DNA from: Acidobacteriaceae bacterium KBS 146
Lineage (GTDB): Bacteria > Acidobacteriota > Terriglobia > Terriglobales > Acidobacteriaceae
Direction of reading: 5' to 3'
DNA length: 64,000 nt
NCBI GenBank assembly: GCA_000688615.1
Contig: JHVA01000001.1
Location: 1,922,001-1,986,000 of the forward strand
Both the position numbers and the translations under genes were made by a program. Below, piece after piece: positions 40,342 to 49,102 of this stretch. The notes below the pieces were generated by a model. That model did no database searches. It was not told the origin of the DNA and saw nothing but the letters and a program-made list of their open reading frames with translations. The first letter of the stretch is position 1, and each line of letters starts with the position of its first letter.

Positions 40342-41637
40342 TTGATTCTGGCGGTTTATAGCGCGCTGCTGGCGGTAGCGTTGATTGTTGGAGGTCCATG
40401 GTGGCTGGCGCGAATGGCGACCAGTGGGCGGTATCGTGCGGGACTTCCAGGACGTCTCGGAAGGATTCCGCGTGGGCTGGCAGCAGCGGTCTCCGGCCGC
40501 AGAGTCATCTGGCTTCACGCGGTCTCCGTGGGCGAAGTGCTGGCCGCGACGGAATTAGTAAAAGAACTGCGCAAGGCACTGCCGGATTGGGTGATCGCTG
40601 TTTCCACTACGACTGAGACGGGGCAAAAACTGGCCCGTGAGCGGTTTGAGCCCCAATCGCCGGTCTTCTACCTTCCCCTGGACTTTGCGGGACTGATCCG
40701 CCGCTACCTGCGCGTGTTGCACCCCGAGTTGCTGATCCTGATGGAGAGCGAGCTTTGGCCCAACCTGATCGAGGGATGCGCTTTGCGGGGAGTCCCGGTA
40801 GCGGTCGTCAATGCGAGAATCTCAGACCGGTCTTTGCCACGATATCTGCGCCTGAAGAAATTGTGGCGGCCAATGCTGGAGCGCGTATCTTTGTTCCTAT
40901 CCCAAAGCGAGGAAAGCCGGAGCCGGCTGGTTCGCATTGGGGCACCTTCGGAACGGGTGAAGGTGAGCGGAAACCTGAAGTACGACGTGAAAGCTACAGG
41001 CCAGAATGCCATGACCAGCCTTCTCCGGGAACAAATCTCTGTCGGTGCAAAGGTCGTTGTGGCGGGAAGCACCCTGGAGGGTGAGGAGAAGATCCTGCTG
41101 GAGGCCTGGCCGAGAGTGCTGGACGCGGTGCCCGGGTCTTTGCTGGTGATTGCGCCCCGACGTCCGGAAAGATTCGGCATGGTTGCCGCTTTGATTGAAT
41201 CGGCTGGCTTCGATGTCGTGCGCGCCAGCGAACTGAAGTCGAGAGAGCGCATCGAGGGACAAGAGTGCATCATTCTGCTCGACACCATCGGCGACCTGGC
41301 TTCTGTGTACTCCCTGGGTGACGTGGCTTTTGTCGGTGGCAGCCTGGTAACCATGGGAGGTCATAATCCTCTGGAGCCGGCCCGTTTCGGAGTTCCGGTC
41401 ATCATGGGCACGTCGAGCGAAAATTTTCGGGAGATCGTGGAGGCGATGCGAATCGCAGATGCAATCTGCATCGTCGAATCTTCAGAGATGGCGAAGGCTA
41501 TGATCCATCTGCTGACATCCGAGGCGAAAGCTCGAGAGATGGGCGATCGCGGCCGCAGCATCTTTGCAGCAGAGGGGGGCGCCACGGTTCGGACCGCTAC
41601 ATCGTTGCTGGACCTGTTGAAGAGGAAGGCTTCATGA
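40342..41637 (+). CDS. waaA: 3-deoxy-D-manno-octulosonic acid transferase
   Basis: 431 residues from a TTG start. An inner-membrane glycosyltransferase that adds Kdo to lipid IVA. The N-terminal anchor MILAVYSALLAVALIVGG is followed by IWLHAVSVGEVLAATELV, STTTETGQKLARERF and LMESELWPNLIEGCALRGVP, and in the second half VVAGSTLEGEEKILLEAW and GGSLVTMGGHNPLEPARFG, all hallmarks of KdtA. It overlaps lpxK by four bases (ATGA). How many Kdo residues it adds cannot be seen. Confidence 0.94.
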   Translation: MILAVYSALLAVALIVGGPWWLARMATSGRYRAGLPGRLGRIPRGLAAAVSGRRVIWLHAVSVGEVLAATELVKELRKALPDWVIAVSTTTETGQKLARERFEPQSPVFYLPLDFAGLIRRYLRVLHPELLILMESELWPNLIEGCALRGVPVAVVNARISDRSLPRYLRLKKLWRPMLERVSLFLSQSEESRSRLVRIGAPSERVKVSGNLKYDVKATGQNAMTSLLREQISVGAKVVVAGSTLEGEEKILLEAWPRVLDAVPGSLLVIAPRRPERFGMVAALIESAGFDVVRASELKSRERIEGQECIILLDTIGDLASVYSLGDVAFVGGSLVTMGGHNPLEPARFGVPVIMGTSSENFREIVEAMRIADAICIVESSEMAKAMIHLLTSEAKAREMGDRGRSIFAAEGGATVRTATSLLDLLKRKAS

Positions 41638-42671
41638 ATAGCTTCCGAAAAAGCCTGCTTCCGTTGTCGCCCCTTTACGGTGCCATCGTGATGGCGAAGC
41701 GCAGGATGTACCAGATGGGATGGCTCCGGCAGAGGCGGCTGCCTTCGCCGGTGATCAGCGTGGGGAGCGTATCTGCGGGAGGAGCCGGTAAGACTCCCAT
41801 GGTCCTGATGCTGGCTGGTATTCTGCGCCGTCGCGGCTACGCCGTCAGTATTCTTACCCGCGGATATGGGCGTGCTTCGAACCTGATTGAGCGGGTCGAT
41901 CACTGCGACGATCCGGCGTGGCACGGAGATGAACCGGTGCTGCTCGCACAGCGATCGGGGACTCCGGTCTTCGCCGGCGCTGATCGCTATCGCGCCGGCT
42001 TGCTTTCGGAGCAGGAGTGGCGCGACGACAAGGTCCGGGTGCATCTGCTGGACGATGGATTTCAGCATCTGAAGCTGGCCCGTAATGTCGATATCGTTCT
42101 GCTGACGCTTGAGGATGTCCAGGACACGCTGCTTCCGGCAGGAAATCTGCGCGAGCCGATAGAGGCCGTCAGCCAGGCCGATATCGTGGTGATCCGTGAA
42201 GAAGAGGCAGAGAGCCTAAAGGGCGTCCTGGATCAGTTGCAGAGCGATGGAAACGGATTTTCCGTATGGACGATCCACCGCACTCTGGGTCTGGCCGAAA
42301 ATGACGACCGTCTACCCACGCTGCCCCTTGCGTTCTGCGGAATCGCAAGACCGAACAACTTCACCCGCATGCTGACAGCCTCACGCTATGAACCTCTGGA
42401 AACTGTGGCGTTTCCGGACCATCATCTCTACACCGAGCGCGATATCGCTCGCATCCTCGATCGAGCAAGGATTCGCCGTGCCAACGGCTTTGTCACGACG
42501 GAGAAAGATGCGGTCAAGCTGACGCCCTGGATGCGGGAACGTCTGGAGGCCATCGGCCCACTGATTGTGGCGCGACTGAATGTTGAGCTCGTGAACGAGA
42601 AAGACGCGCTCTCCGAGCTGGTGCAAATGGTCTCTGAGCTCGACCGTCGAAAAGCCCAGGAACGATCGTGA
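41634..42671 (+). CDS. lpxK: Tetraacyldisaccharide 4'-kinase
   Basis: 345 residues. The kinase phosphorylates the 4' position of the lipid A disaccharide. Residues 44-54 hold the Walker A variant GSVSAGGAGKT, followed by LTRGYGRA, GDEPVLLAQR, LDDGFQHLKLARNVDIVLL and LPAGNLREP, the usual LpxK landmarks. The N-terminal helix anchors it to the inner membrane. The four-base ATGA overlap with waaA and the next gene 12 bases on make a lipid A/Kdo/heptose operon. Confidence 0.95.
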   Translation: MNSFRKSLLPLSPLYGAIVMAKRRMYQMGWLRQRRLPSPVISVGSVSAGGAGKTPMVLMLAGILRRRGYAVSILTRGYGRASNLIERVDHCDDPAWHGDEPVLLAQRSGTPVFAGADRYRAGLLSEQEWRDDKVRVHLLDDGFQHLKLARNVDIVLLTLEDVQDTLLPAGNLREPIEAVSQADIVVIREEEAESLKGVLDQLQSDGNGFSVWTIHRTLGLAENDDRLPTLPLAFCGIARPNNFTRMLTASRYEPLETVAFPDHHLYTERDIARILDRARIRRANGFVTTEKDAVKLTPWMRERLEAIGPLIVARLNVELVNEKDALSELVQMVSELDRRKAQERS

Positions 42672-42683
42672 GAGAATGAGCGC

Positions 42684-43760
42684 TTGGCGACACGGGATCA
42701 TCCTTCTTCCCGAAATACCGGGGAAAAACGCGTACTGATCGTGCGAATTGGCGCGATGGGAGACGTCCTGCACGCTCTGCCCGCCGCAGCAGCGTTAAAG
42801 AGGGTTCGGCCGGGGTGGTCTGTAGGCTGGGTCGTCGAGCCTCGATGGGAGCCTCTCATGAAGGCCATCCTGAGAGGTTCATCGGCGCAGCCTGTCGTCG
42901 ACAGAGTGTACCTGGCTCCCACACGGCAATGGAAAAAGAAGCCTCTCTCAAAAGAAACTCTCGCCGGCATCGCCTCTCTGCGAGAGCAGTTGCGTAAGGA
43001 TCGATTTGACCTGTGTGTCGATATGCAAGGCTCGATCCGATCTGCTCTCATTGGCTGGATGTCGAGCTCAGGGGAGCTTGCCGGCCCCTCCGATCCACGG
43101 GAGGCGCCCGCGCGGTGGTTTTATGGAAGCCCTATCCGAACTTCGGCTGTCCATGTGATCGAGCAGGGATGCGAGGTGTTGAGCGGGGCTACCGGTTTAC
43201 CGTTGCGACCCGAACGCATTGATTTTCCCGTCGACAAGGGGGCAGAGGCGGTTTGCGAAAGGATTCTTCAAGAACTGGCGCCCCGGGGTGAAAGATTTGC
43301 ACTGATTGCGCCAACGGCGGGATGGGGTGCAAAGCAATGGCCTGCAGAACGTTTTGGTGCAGTCGCAGCGGCTCTGGCGCAGATGGGGATTCGAACATTG
43401 GTGAACGCCCCAAGCGAGGAAGATAGGACCGCCCGAGCGGTGATTGCAGCCAGCCATGGAAGCGCTGCTCTTGCTGCAGGCGGTATTTCCATATTGATTG
43501 AGCTGCTGCGACGAGCCAGCGTGGTGATTGCGGGAGATACGGGGCCATTGCATCTGGCGGCCGCACTCGAAAGGCCGGTGGTAGCGCTGTTTGGGCCGAC
43601 CGATCCGGCGCGGAATGGCCCTTATGGGACCCAGGCCAAGGTTCTTCGCCATGGACGGGAGAGGCGGGATCACCGGCGACGGTCTGAGCCGGAGGCAGGC
43701 CTGATGGAGATTACAGTAGAAGAGGTAGTCGCAGCGGCGAGGGAGTTGCTGCAGGACTAA
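42684..43760 (+). CDS. waaC: Heptosyltransferase (glycosyltransferase family 9)
   Basis: 358 residues from a TTG start. GT9 landmarks are RVLIVRIGAMGDVLHALPA, DLCVDMQGSIRSALIGW, LIAPTAGWGAKQWPAERF and VVIAGDTGPLHLAAALERPVV with VALFGPTDPARNGPYG. The best match is heptosyltransferase I, which transfers L-glycero-D-manno-heptose onto Kdo. Its place after waaA and lpxK supports an inner-core role. The gene symbol is by analogy; WaaF-like specificity cannot be excluded. Confidence 0.85.
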   Translation: MATRDHPSSRNTGEKRVLIVRIGAMGDVLHALPAAAALKRVRPGWSVGWVVEPRWEPLMKAILRGSSAQPVVDRVYLAPTRQWKKKPLSKETLAGIASLREQLRKDRFDLCVDMQGSIRSALIGWMSSSGELAGPSDPREAPARWFYGSPIRTSAVHVIEQGCEVLSGATGLPLRPERIDFPVDKGAEAVCERILQELAPRGERFALIAPTAGWGAKQWPAERFGAVAAALAQMGIRTLVNAPSEEDRTARAVIAASHGSAALAAGGISILIELLRRASVVIAGDTGPLHLAAALERPVVALFGPTDPARNGPYGTQAKVLRHGRERRDHRRRSEPEAGLMEITVEEVVAAARELLQD

Positions 43761-43765
43761 CCGCA

Positions 43766-43800
43766 GATCCTTCGACTCGCTTCGCTCGCTCAGGATGACA
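43766..43800. repeat. REP-like palindromic intergenic repeat (VILSERSESKDL type)
   Basis: A short imperfect palindrome with ends ATCCT and AGGAT around a core of alternating TCGCT elements, six bases after the heptosyltransferase stop. Read on the minus strand in one frame it gives VILSERSESKDL, a peptide that recurs as an artefact in many acidobacterial and other genomes because the repeat is scattered between genes. It may fold into a hairpin that ends or stabilises the upstream message. Only one clear copy lies in this window. Confidence 0.75.
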
Positions 43801-43922
43801 CTTTCCATATGGACCTGCAATACGGGCACGAGAGCTAGAGAATTACTGTGGGCAATAGCGAATTACAGGAAGAAAAGTCAGGGTACGGGACAGGAATGTC
43901 AGGTATTCGATAAGGGAGAAGA

Positions 43923-44480
43923 GTGAAGGAACGAAACAGTTGGCAGCGCATCGCCCGGCGCATCCGCGTCCCGTTGGGATTTCTATTTGCGGGAGCCTTT
44001 CTCTGGCTGGCCCAGCCGACCTGGAAGTTGATGCTGATGAGCCTCGTGCTCGTGCTTCCGGGGCTCTGGCTGCGAGCCTATGCGGCTGGCTATGTAAAGA
44101 AGAACGCAGAGCTAACCCGAACGGGACCTTACGCTTATACGCGGAATCCGCTTTATCTGGGTTCGATGATGATCGCCTTCGGTTTTGCCTGGGCATCGGG
44201 AAACTGGATCCTGTTTGCGGTCCTGGCGACAGGATTTCTGGCGATCTACCTTCCGACTATCCGGTCAGAAGAACAGTATCTTCGGGCTCACTTTGCGGAC
44301 TTCGATGACTATGCTCGACAGGTCCCGAGACTTTTGCCTCGTTTGACACCGGCAAAGACCGGATTGGCGGCCGGACGATTTTCTCGCGAAAGGTACCTTC
44401 ATCATCGCGAGTACAATGCACTTATGGGCGCTGCGGCAATTTATGCGGTGCTTGCAGCGCGCCTGTTGCTTCGAAGGTAG
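43923..44480 (+). CDS. ICMT/PEMT-like membrane methyltransferase family protein
   Basis: 185 residues from a GTG with GGGAGAAG just upstream. Three or four membrane segments are seen. The signature GPYAYTRNPLYLGSMMIAFG and the following RSEEQYLRAHFADFDDYARQV match the isoprenylcysteine carboxyl methyltransferase / phospholipid methyltransferase superfamily, whose bacterial members use SAM to methylate a lipid or other membrane substrate. The actual substrate is unknown. A second hydrophobic helix lies at the C-terminus (AAAIYAVLAARLLLR). Confidence 0.8.
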   Translation: MKERNSWQRIARRIRVPLGFLFAGAFLWLAQPTWKLMLMSLVLVLPGLWLRAYAAGYVKKNAELTRTGPYAYTRNPLYLGSMMIAFGFAWASGNWILFAVLATGFLAIYLPTIRSEEQYLRAHFADFDDYARQVPRLLPRLTPAKTGLAAGRFSRERYLHHREYNALMGAAAIYAVLAARLLLRR

Positions 44481-44606
44481 GCGTGGATGTAGGGAGAGAT
44501 TGCCGGAGAGCAATCCCAGTCGCAGAACTGTCTTGAGGATGCTGGTGAACGAGGTTAATGGAGGGCTCGATTTTGAACCCTCAATCCCAATTCGTGTGAG
44601 TTAGCT

Positions 44607-45422
44607 CTGTCGAAACGTTCCACGGTACTTCTTCTCCCGATTTTGTTGTGCTGGCTGACAGGCATCACCTGTACGGCTCAGTCACTGACGCAGCGGCTCT
44701 TCCCTGCCCCGCAACCGGTTACGATTCCTACGCTGGAACCTCCCTCGGCGGGATACGTGTTTCCTACAAAGCAGACCCTCACCTATTCGGTGGACTGGCG
44801 CGTGTTCACAGCCGCGGTTGCTACCTTTCAGATTGAGCAACAAGGAACGACCCAGAAGATAACAGCGACTGCCGACACTGTCGGCGGTGTAACCATGCTG
44901 TTCCCAGTGGTGGACCGATTTCAGTCGGCCTTCGATAACAAGACCGGGTGTTCCTCGGGTTTTTCCAAGCAGACGCTGGAAGGACGACGAAAGATCTCGA
45001 GCGACCTCACCTTCAACTATCCCCAGGGCAGGCAGACGTTGGTCGAACGCAACCTGGTCAAGGGAACGACCAAACAGCTGACGGCGTCGATTCCGGCATG
45101 TGTCACGGATTCCCTTTCAGCGATCTTTTATGTTGGGTCGCATCCCCTGGTCGTAGGACAGGATCTCCGGCTTCCCCTGGCGGATTCGATGCGTACGGTG
45201 ACCGTCACCATGAAGGTCGAGGCTAAAGAAGAGATCAAGACGCCTGCGGGAACCTTCCAGACGGTGCGAGTGCAGCCAACCGCCGATGAAGGCGTGGTCA
45301 AAAACAGGGGCAAGATCTGGATATGGTACACGGATGATGCAAGACATATCCCGGTACAGGTTCGCGCAAGTCTTTTTTGGGGAACGATTACAGCAAAGTT
45401 GCAGTCGTACGAGACGAAATGA
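44607..45422 (+). CDS. DUF3108 exported protein, probable CTG start
   Basis: 271 residues if begun at CTG 44607. The frame opens at 44577 after a stop and has no ATG, GTG or TTG until 44643. Starting at 44643 would remove the basic n-region and half of the hydrophobic core of an otherwise good signal peptide (SKRSTVLLLPILLCWLTGIT, then CTAQS). GTGAG lies just upstream of the CTG. The mature part has TKQTLTYSVDWRVFTAAVAT and ends with RASLFWGTITAKLQSYE, typical of DUF3108 proteins, thought to be outer-membrane or periplasmic beta-rich proteins. It precedes a DUF2007 gene by 8 bases. Confidence 0.75.
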   Translation: MSKRSTVLLLPILLCWLTGITCTAQSLTQRLFPAPQPVTIPTLEPPSAGYVFPTKQTLTYSVDWRVFTAAVATFQIEQQGTTQKITATADTVGGVTMLFPVVDRFQSAFDNKTGCSSGFSKQTLEGRRKISSDLTFNYPQGRQTLVERNLVKGTTKQLTASIPACVTDSLSAIFYVGSHPLVVGQDLRLPLADSMRTVTVTMKVEAKEEIKTPAGTFQTVRVQPTADEGVVKNRGKIWIWYTDDARHIPVQVRASLFWGTITAKLQSYETK

Positions 45423-45430
45423 GGAACGGG

Positions 45431-45709
45431 ATGGATGAGCTGACGATACCGCAGGAGTTCGACCCGGAGCAGTTCGTTACGGTAGCGCGTTTTGAAGATC
45501 CGGTAGAGGCCCAGATGGCCAAGGGCATGCTCGAAAGCTCTGGAGTGGAGTGTTTTCTGCAGGGTGAGAATGCCAATCAGTTGTTGGGAGCGGCTTTCCG
45601 GGCCCGGCTGATGGTCCACCGGAAGGACGAGACCTCGGCGCGAGAGCTGTTACCTGCGGAGGATAACGGCCAGGGTCGAGGCGAAGAAACATCGGAGGAC
45701 GAGGCATGA
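45431..45709 (+). CDS. DUF2007 small protein
   Basis: 92 residues from the ATG at 45431 (GAGGAACGG just upstream); an ATG 12 bases earlier overlaps the previous stop. The sequence FVTVARFEDPVEAQMAKGML, ESSGVECFLQGENANQLLGA and LMVHRKDETSARELL matches DUF2007, annotated as putative signal-transducing protein and structurally like GlnB-type ferredoxin folds. The acidic C-terminus (GQGRGEETSEDEA) overlaps the queC start by four bases, so it is coupled to queC. The function is not known. Confidence 0.8.
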   Translation: MDELTIPQEFDPEQFVTVARFEDPVEAQMAKGMLESSGVECFLQGENANQLLGAAFRARLMVHRKDETSARELLPAEDNGQGRGEETSEDEA

Positions 45710-46410
45710 GCGCCCTAACCAAGCAGACTCATTCGCGCCCGAAGGCCGTGTTATGTCTCTCGGGTGGCATGGATTCCACGGTATGCGCAGCACTGGCGGC
45801 CAAGGATCACGATGTGTATGCGCTGCACTTCAGCTATGGGCAGAAGACTGAAACCAAGGAACGGGCTTCCGCAGAGGAGATTGCGCGGCTGACGGGGGCA
45901 AGGGAGTTCCTACCGCTGACGATGGATCTGTTCCGGCGCATTGGAGGCTCAGCGCTGACCGATGAGACGATCGCGGTACCGAATGCACCTGCGGAAGAAG
46001 CAGCCATCGGGGCGGAGATTCCTGTAACTTACGTCCCTTTCCGGAATGCCCATTTTCTTTCGGCCGCGGTAAGCTGGGCTGAGGTCGTGGGGGCGAAAAA
46101 GATCTTTATCGGAGCGGTGGAGCAGGACAGCTCGGGGTATCCGGACTGCAGGCCCGCGTATTACGACGCCTTTAACGCACTGATTCGACAGGGCACAAAG
46201 GAGGGCGACATCCGGGTGGAGACCCCGCTGATCCATATGCGAAAAAACGAGATCGTGAGGCTCGGAGTTGAATTGGGCGCTCCGTTCCATGTAAGTTGGT
46301 CATGCTATTCCGGCGAACGGGAGGCGTGTGGAGTCTGTGAGAGCTGCGTCCTGCGCCTGCGGGCATTTCGTGAGGCCGGAGCCGTAGACCCCATACCCTA
46401 TGCTGGCTAA
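45706..46410 (+). CDS. queC: 7-cyano-7-deazaguanine synthase
   Basis: 234 residues. QueC uses ATP and ammonia to turn 7-carboxy-7-deazaguanine into preQ0. The PP-loop is LSGGMDST (18-25); conserved YGQK, VPFRNAHFLSAAVSWAE, GAVEQDSSGYPDCRPAYYDA and the zinc site with four cysteines (SWSCYSGEREACGVCESC) are all present. It overlaps the DUF2007 gene (ATGA). queE and queD lie at 31231-32299, and no queF or tgt is in the window, so it cannot be told whether preQ0 feeds queuosine or DNA modification. Confidence 0.94.
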   Translation: MSALTKQTHSRPKAVLCLSGGMDSTVCAALAAKDHDVYALHFSYGQKTETKERASAEEIARLTGAREFLPLTMDLFRRIGGSALTDETIAVPNAPAEEAAIGAEIPVTYVPFRNAHFLSAAVSWAEVVGAKKIFIGAVEQDSSGYPDCRPAYYDAFNALIRQGTKEGDIRVETPLIHMRKNEIVRLGVELGAPFHVSWSCYSGEREACGVCESCVLRLRAFREAGAVDPIPYAG

Positions 46411-46506
46411 AAAGCGGCATCTAACACGGCAGCGATACCATAGGTTTTGACAAATCAGGCGCGACTGTCGCGGACGGTCAGACGTCAACAGAAACCAGGA
46501 GAACGA

Positions 46507-47691
46507 ATGATGAACCGTATTGGAAGAAGATGGAGCGTAGGTCTGGGAGCCTGCCTGACGCTTTTGCTCGCTTTTACAGCGCAAAACGGGTGGGCTCAGC
46601 CCGCTCCAGCAAGCGTACACGGCCATGTGAACAACCCGATCGGCGCGGCGCTTACCAAGGGTCAGGTGAAGCTCACGCAGGACCGGTCAGCTGACGAGAA
46701 GAACCGGAAATATACGAACACCTTCGAGATTGATGCTTCGGGCAACTTCAAGGGCACAGGAATCAACCCGGGAAGCTACCTCGCCGTAGTGTTTGTAGAC
46801 GACAAGAGCATTGACTACGCCGACAATGTGAACTTTGCCGCGGGCGAAGATCATGTACTGAACTTCGACATGAGCCGCAAGGAGTACATCGACAAGATGA
46901 CTCCGGAAGAGAAGAAACAGCTGGAGGAGTTCAAGAAGAAGAACTCCGAAGTGGTGCAGGCCAATGCGAAGATCGCCAACCTGAATACCCTTCTGACTCA
47001 GGCTCGTGCGGATACGAAGGCGGGTAACTTCGACGCCGCGATCACGGCGATGCAACAGGCAACCTCACAGAAGCCGGATGAGGGAATCCTGTGGGTAGCC
47101 CTTGGCGATGCTCAGCTCGGTTCAGCGGACGCAGCTGCGAAGGCAGACAAAGCCGCAGGCAAGCCGGTGGATCCCGCGGTCCAGGCGAAGTACGCGGAAG
47201 CAGCGGCTTCGTACAAGAAGGGCGTCGATGCCAGCGCGGCATCGAAGAAGCCGAATGTCGAGACTGAAGCCGCGGCTTACAACCAGATGGGTCAGGCTCT
47301 CGCGAAGAGTGGCGACGGCAAGGGAGCTTCCGACGCCTACGAGCAGGCCGCCAAGGCCCAGCCCGCCAACGCGGGAATGTACTACTACAACGAAGCAGCT
47401 ACACTCTACAACGCGGGCAAGCTGGACGAAGCCGCAGCCGCAGCCGACAAGGCGGTCGCTGCGGATCCAAAGCGTGCCGATGCTTACTACATCAAGGGAC
47501 AGTCGCTGATCCCGAAGGCTACCGTCGATCCGAAGACGCAGAAGATTGTCGCTCCTCCAGGATGCATCGAGGCTTATCAGCAGTATCTCGAGCTGGTTCC
47601 GGAGGGTCCGCGATCGGAAGAGGTCAAGGGCATTCTCTCGGGTGTCGGAGCCGAGGTTAAATCCAGCTACAAAGCAGGCAAGAAGAAGTAG
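46507..47691 (+). CDS. Exported TPR protein with an N-terminal carboxypeptidase-regulatory-like domain
   Basis: 394 residues from the ATG at 46507, with AGGAG upstream. A signal peptide ends NGWAQ. Residues about 30-125 form a beta-sandwich like those in surface proteins (SVHGHVNNPIGAALTKGQV, FKGTGINPGSYLAVVFVDD). A charged helical stretch (EEKKQLEEFKKKNSEVV) leads to three or four TPR-like helix pairs rich in Ala and Lys (AGNFDAAITAMQQATSQKPD, KSGDGKGASDAYEQAAKAQP). It is likely periplasmic and a scaffold for other proteins. A terminator hairpin follows. Confidence 0.8.
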   Translation: MMNRIGRRWSVGLGACLTLLLAFTAQNGWAQPAPASVHGHVNNPIGAALTKGQVKLTQDRSADEKNRKYTNTFEIDASGNFKGTGINPGSYLAVVFVDDKSIDYADNVNFAAGEDHVLNFDMSRKEYIDKMTPEEKKQLEEFKKKNSEVVQANAKIANLNTLLTQARADTKAGNFDAAITAMQQATSQKPDEGILWVALGDAQLGSADAAAKADKAAGKPVDPAVQAKYAEAAASYKKGVDASAASKKPNVETEAAAYNQMGQALAKSGDGKGASDAYEQAAKAQPANAGMYYYNEAATLYNAGKLDEAAAAADKAVAADPKRADAYYIKGQSLIPKATVDPKTQKIVAPPGCIEAYQQYLELVPEGPRSEEVKGILSGVGAEVKSSYKAGKKK

Positions 47692-47711
47692 TCCAGTGAT
47701 GAAGTGAAGGG

Positions 47712-47743
47712 AGGCCTCGGCGCGAGCCGGGGCCTTCTTGTTT
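47712..47743 (+). terminator. Rho-independent terminator after the TPR gene
   Basis: Arms AGGCCTCGGC and GCCGGGGCCT form a 10-bp stem with one G-U pair and a GCGA tetraloop, followed by TCTTGTTT. It begins 21 bases after the stop of the TPR gene and ends about 25 bases before the moeA start, so moeA must have its own promoter or depend on read-through. Confidence 0.75.
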
Positions 47744-47767
47744 GCGGACGGGGGAGAGGTCAGCGGG

Positions 47768-49042
47768 ATGAGATCGGCGGGTGTGCGAAGTCAGAAGAGT
47801 GGCGAACAGATTGTGAGTTTTGACGAGGCTCTTGCGACCGTGGAGGAGCAGGCGGCGAAGGTAAACCTACCAGACACGGAGCGAGTTGCAATCACCGAGG
47901 CGGTGGGCCGCGTGCTTGCCAGTGCCGTTGTTGCAGATCGGGACCAACCTCCCTTCGACCGTTCCACGCGGGACGGATACGCGGTCCGCTCCTCGGAGGC
48001 CATGCGGGGAGGATGGCTGCAGGTCGCCGGTCAGATTCCCGCCGGGGCCTGTAGGGACGAGCATCTTCAGCCCGGTCATACCCTCGCGATCATGACCGGG
48101 GCGCCAGTTCCACCGGATACAGATGCTGTCGTGATGCTGGAACATGTGGAAGAAAATAACCTGACCGATCAACCGGCAATCCGGCTGTCTGAGGGCCGAA
48201 AGATTGCGGCAGGCAGCAACATCGTTCCTCGTGGGAGCGAAGCGCGTGCAGGCGATGTTGCCCTGAAGCGAGGAACGAGGATGGATCCTGCTGCGATCGC
48301 CCTCGCCGCAGGCTGTGGAGCAGCAACGCTCGATGTATTCCTCCGCCCCAAGGTGTCCATCGTGGCGACCGGAGATGAGCTTGTGAACGTAACCGAGACC
48401 CCTGGTCCCCAAGAGATACGAAATTCAAACAGCTATGGATTGGCTGCCCTGGTAATAGAAGCAGGAGGAACTCCGCTCGTAAAACCGATCGCTCGCGATC
48501 AAAGAGAGGCGCTGGAGACCTCAATCCGGGAGGCTCGCGCGGCCGATCTGATGCTGCTAACCGGCGGGGTTTCCATGGGGGAGTACGACCTGGTAGAGAA
48601 GGTCTTGCTGTCGATGGGAGCCCGGTTCTTCTTCACGGGTGTAACGATGCAGCCGGGAAAGCCAGCAGTGTTTGGCCAGCTTCCGGAGAAGGATGGAGCG
48701 CCTGCGGTCTACTTCTTCGGGCTGCCAGGAAATCCGGTCTCCACACAGGTAACGTTTGCCTGCTTTGTGGCAACGATGCTGAAGGCATTGGCTGGATGCG
48801 GGATCGAAGCTCCCAGGTTCGCTCAGGCAACACTCATGGAGCGGGTGGAAGGAAGGCCGGGGCTGACGCGCGTCCTGCCTGCAAGATTGACGTCCAACAG
48901 AGCTCGACCTGAAGTGAAACTGGTAGTGTGGCAGGGCTCCGGCGATATGGGAGCAAATGCACGCGCAAACTGCTATGCCGTTCTGCCTGGCGATACCGCG
49001 CATTTTGAGCCAGAAACTGTCATTACGATTCTGCTCCGCTGA
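47768..49042 (+). CDS. moeA: Molybdopterin molybdenumtransferase
   Basis: 424 residues from the ATG at 47768. MoeA inserts molybdate into adenylylated molybdopterin. Landmarks include SFDEALATVEEQA, ADRDQPPFDRSTRDGYAV, AIMTGAPVPPDTDAVVMLE, VSIVATGDELV and LLTGGVSMGEYDLVEK followed by GLPGNPVSTQVTFACFV. Both the MoeA N-terminal domain and the MogA-like domain are complete. It lies 60 bases before moaC, so both probably belong to one molybdenum cofactor unit. Confidence 0.94.
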   Translation: MRSAGVRSQKSGEQIVSFDEALATVEEQAAKVNLPDTERVAITEAVGRVLASAVVADRDQPPFDRSTRDGYAVRSSEAMRGGWLQVAGQIPAGACRDEHLQPGHTLAIMTGAPVPPDTDAVVMLEHVEENNLTDQPAIRLSEGRKIAAGSNIVPRGSEARAGDVALKRGTRMDPAAIALAAGCGAATLDVFLRPKVSIVATGDELVNVTETPGPQEIRNSNSYGLAALVIEAGGTPLVKPIARDQREALETSIREARAADLMLLTGGVSMGEYDLVEKVLLSMGARFFFTGVTMQPGKPAVFGQLPEKDGAPAVYFFGLPGNPVSTQVTFACFVATMLKALAGCGIEAPRFAQATLMERVEGRPGLTRVLPARLTSNRARPEVKLVVWQGSGDMGANARANCYAVLPGDTAHFEPETVITILLR

Positions 49043-49102
49043 GAACAGAAGACCTATCGCAGCAGGAGACTGCTGTAGTCTTGAGCCGAGGTTACGGAAG
49101 AG

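Noticed and set aside
43197..43829. Minus-strand open frame beginning with the VILSERSESKDL peptide
   Set aside because: The peptide is the translation of a palindromic repeat and the rest is antisense to the heptosyltransferase gene.
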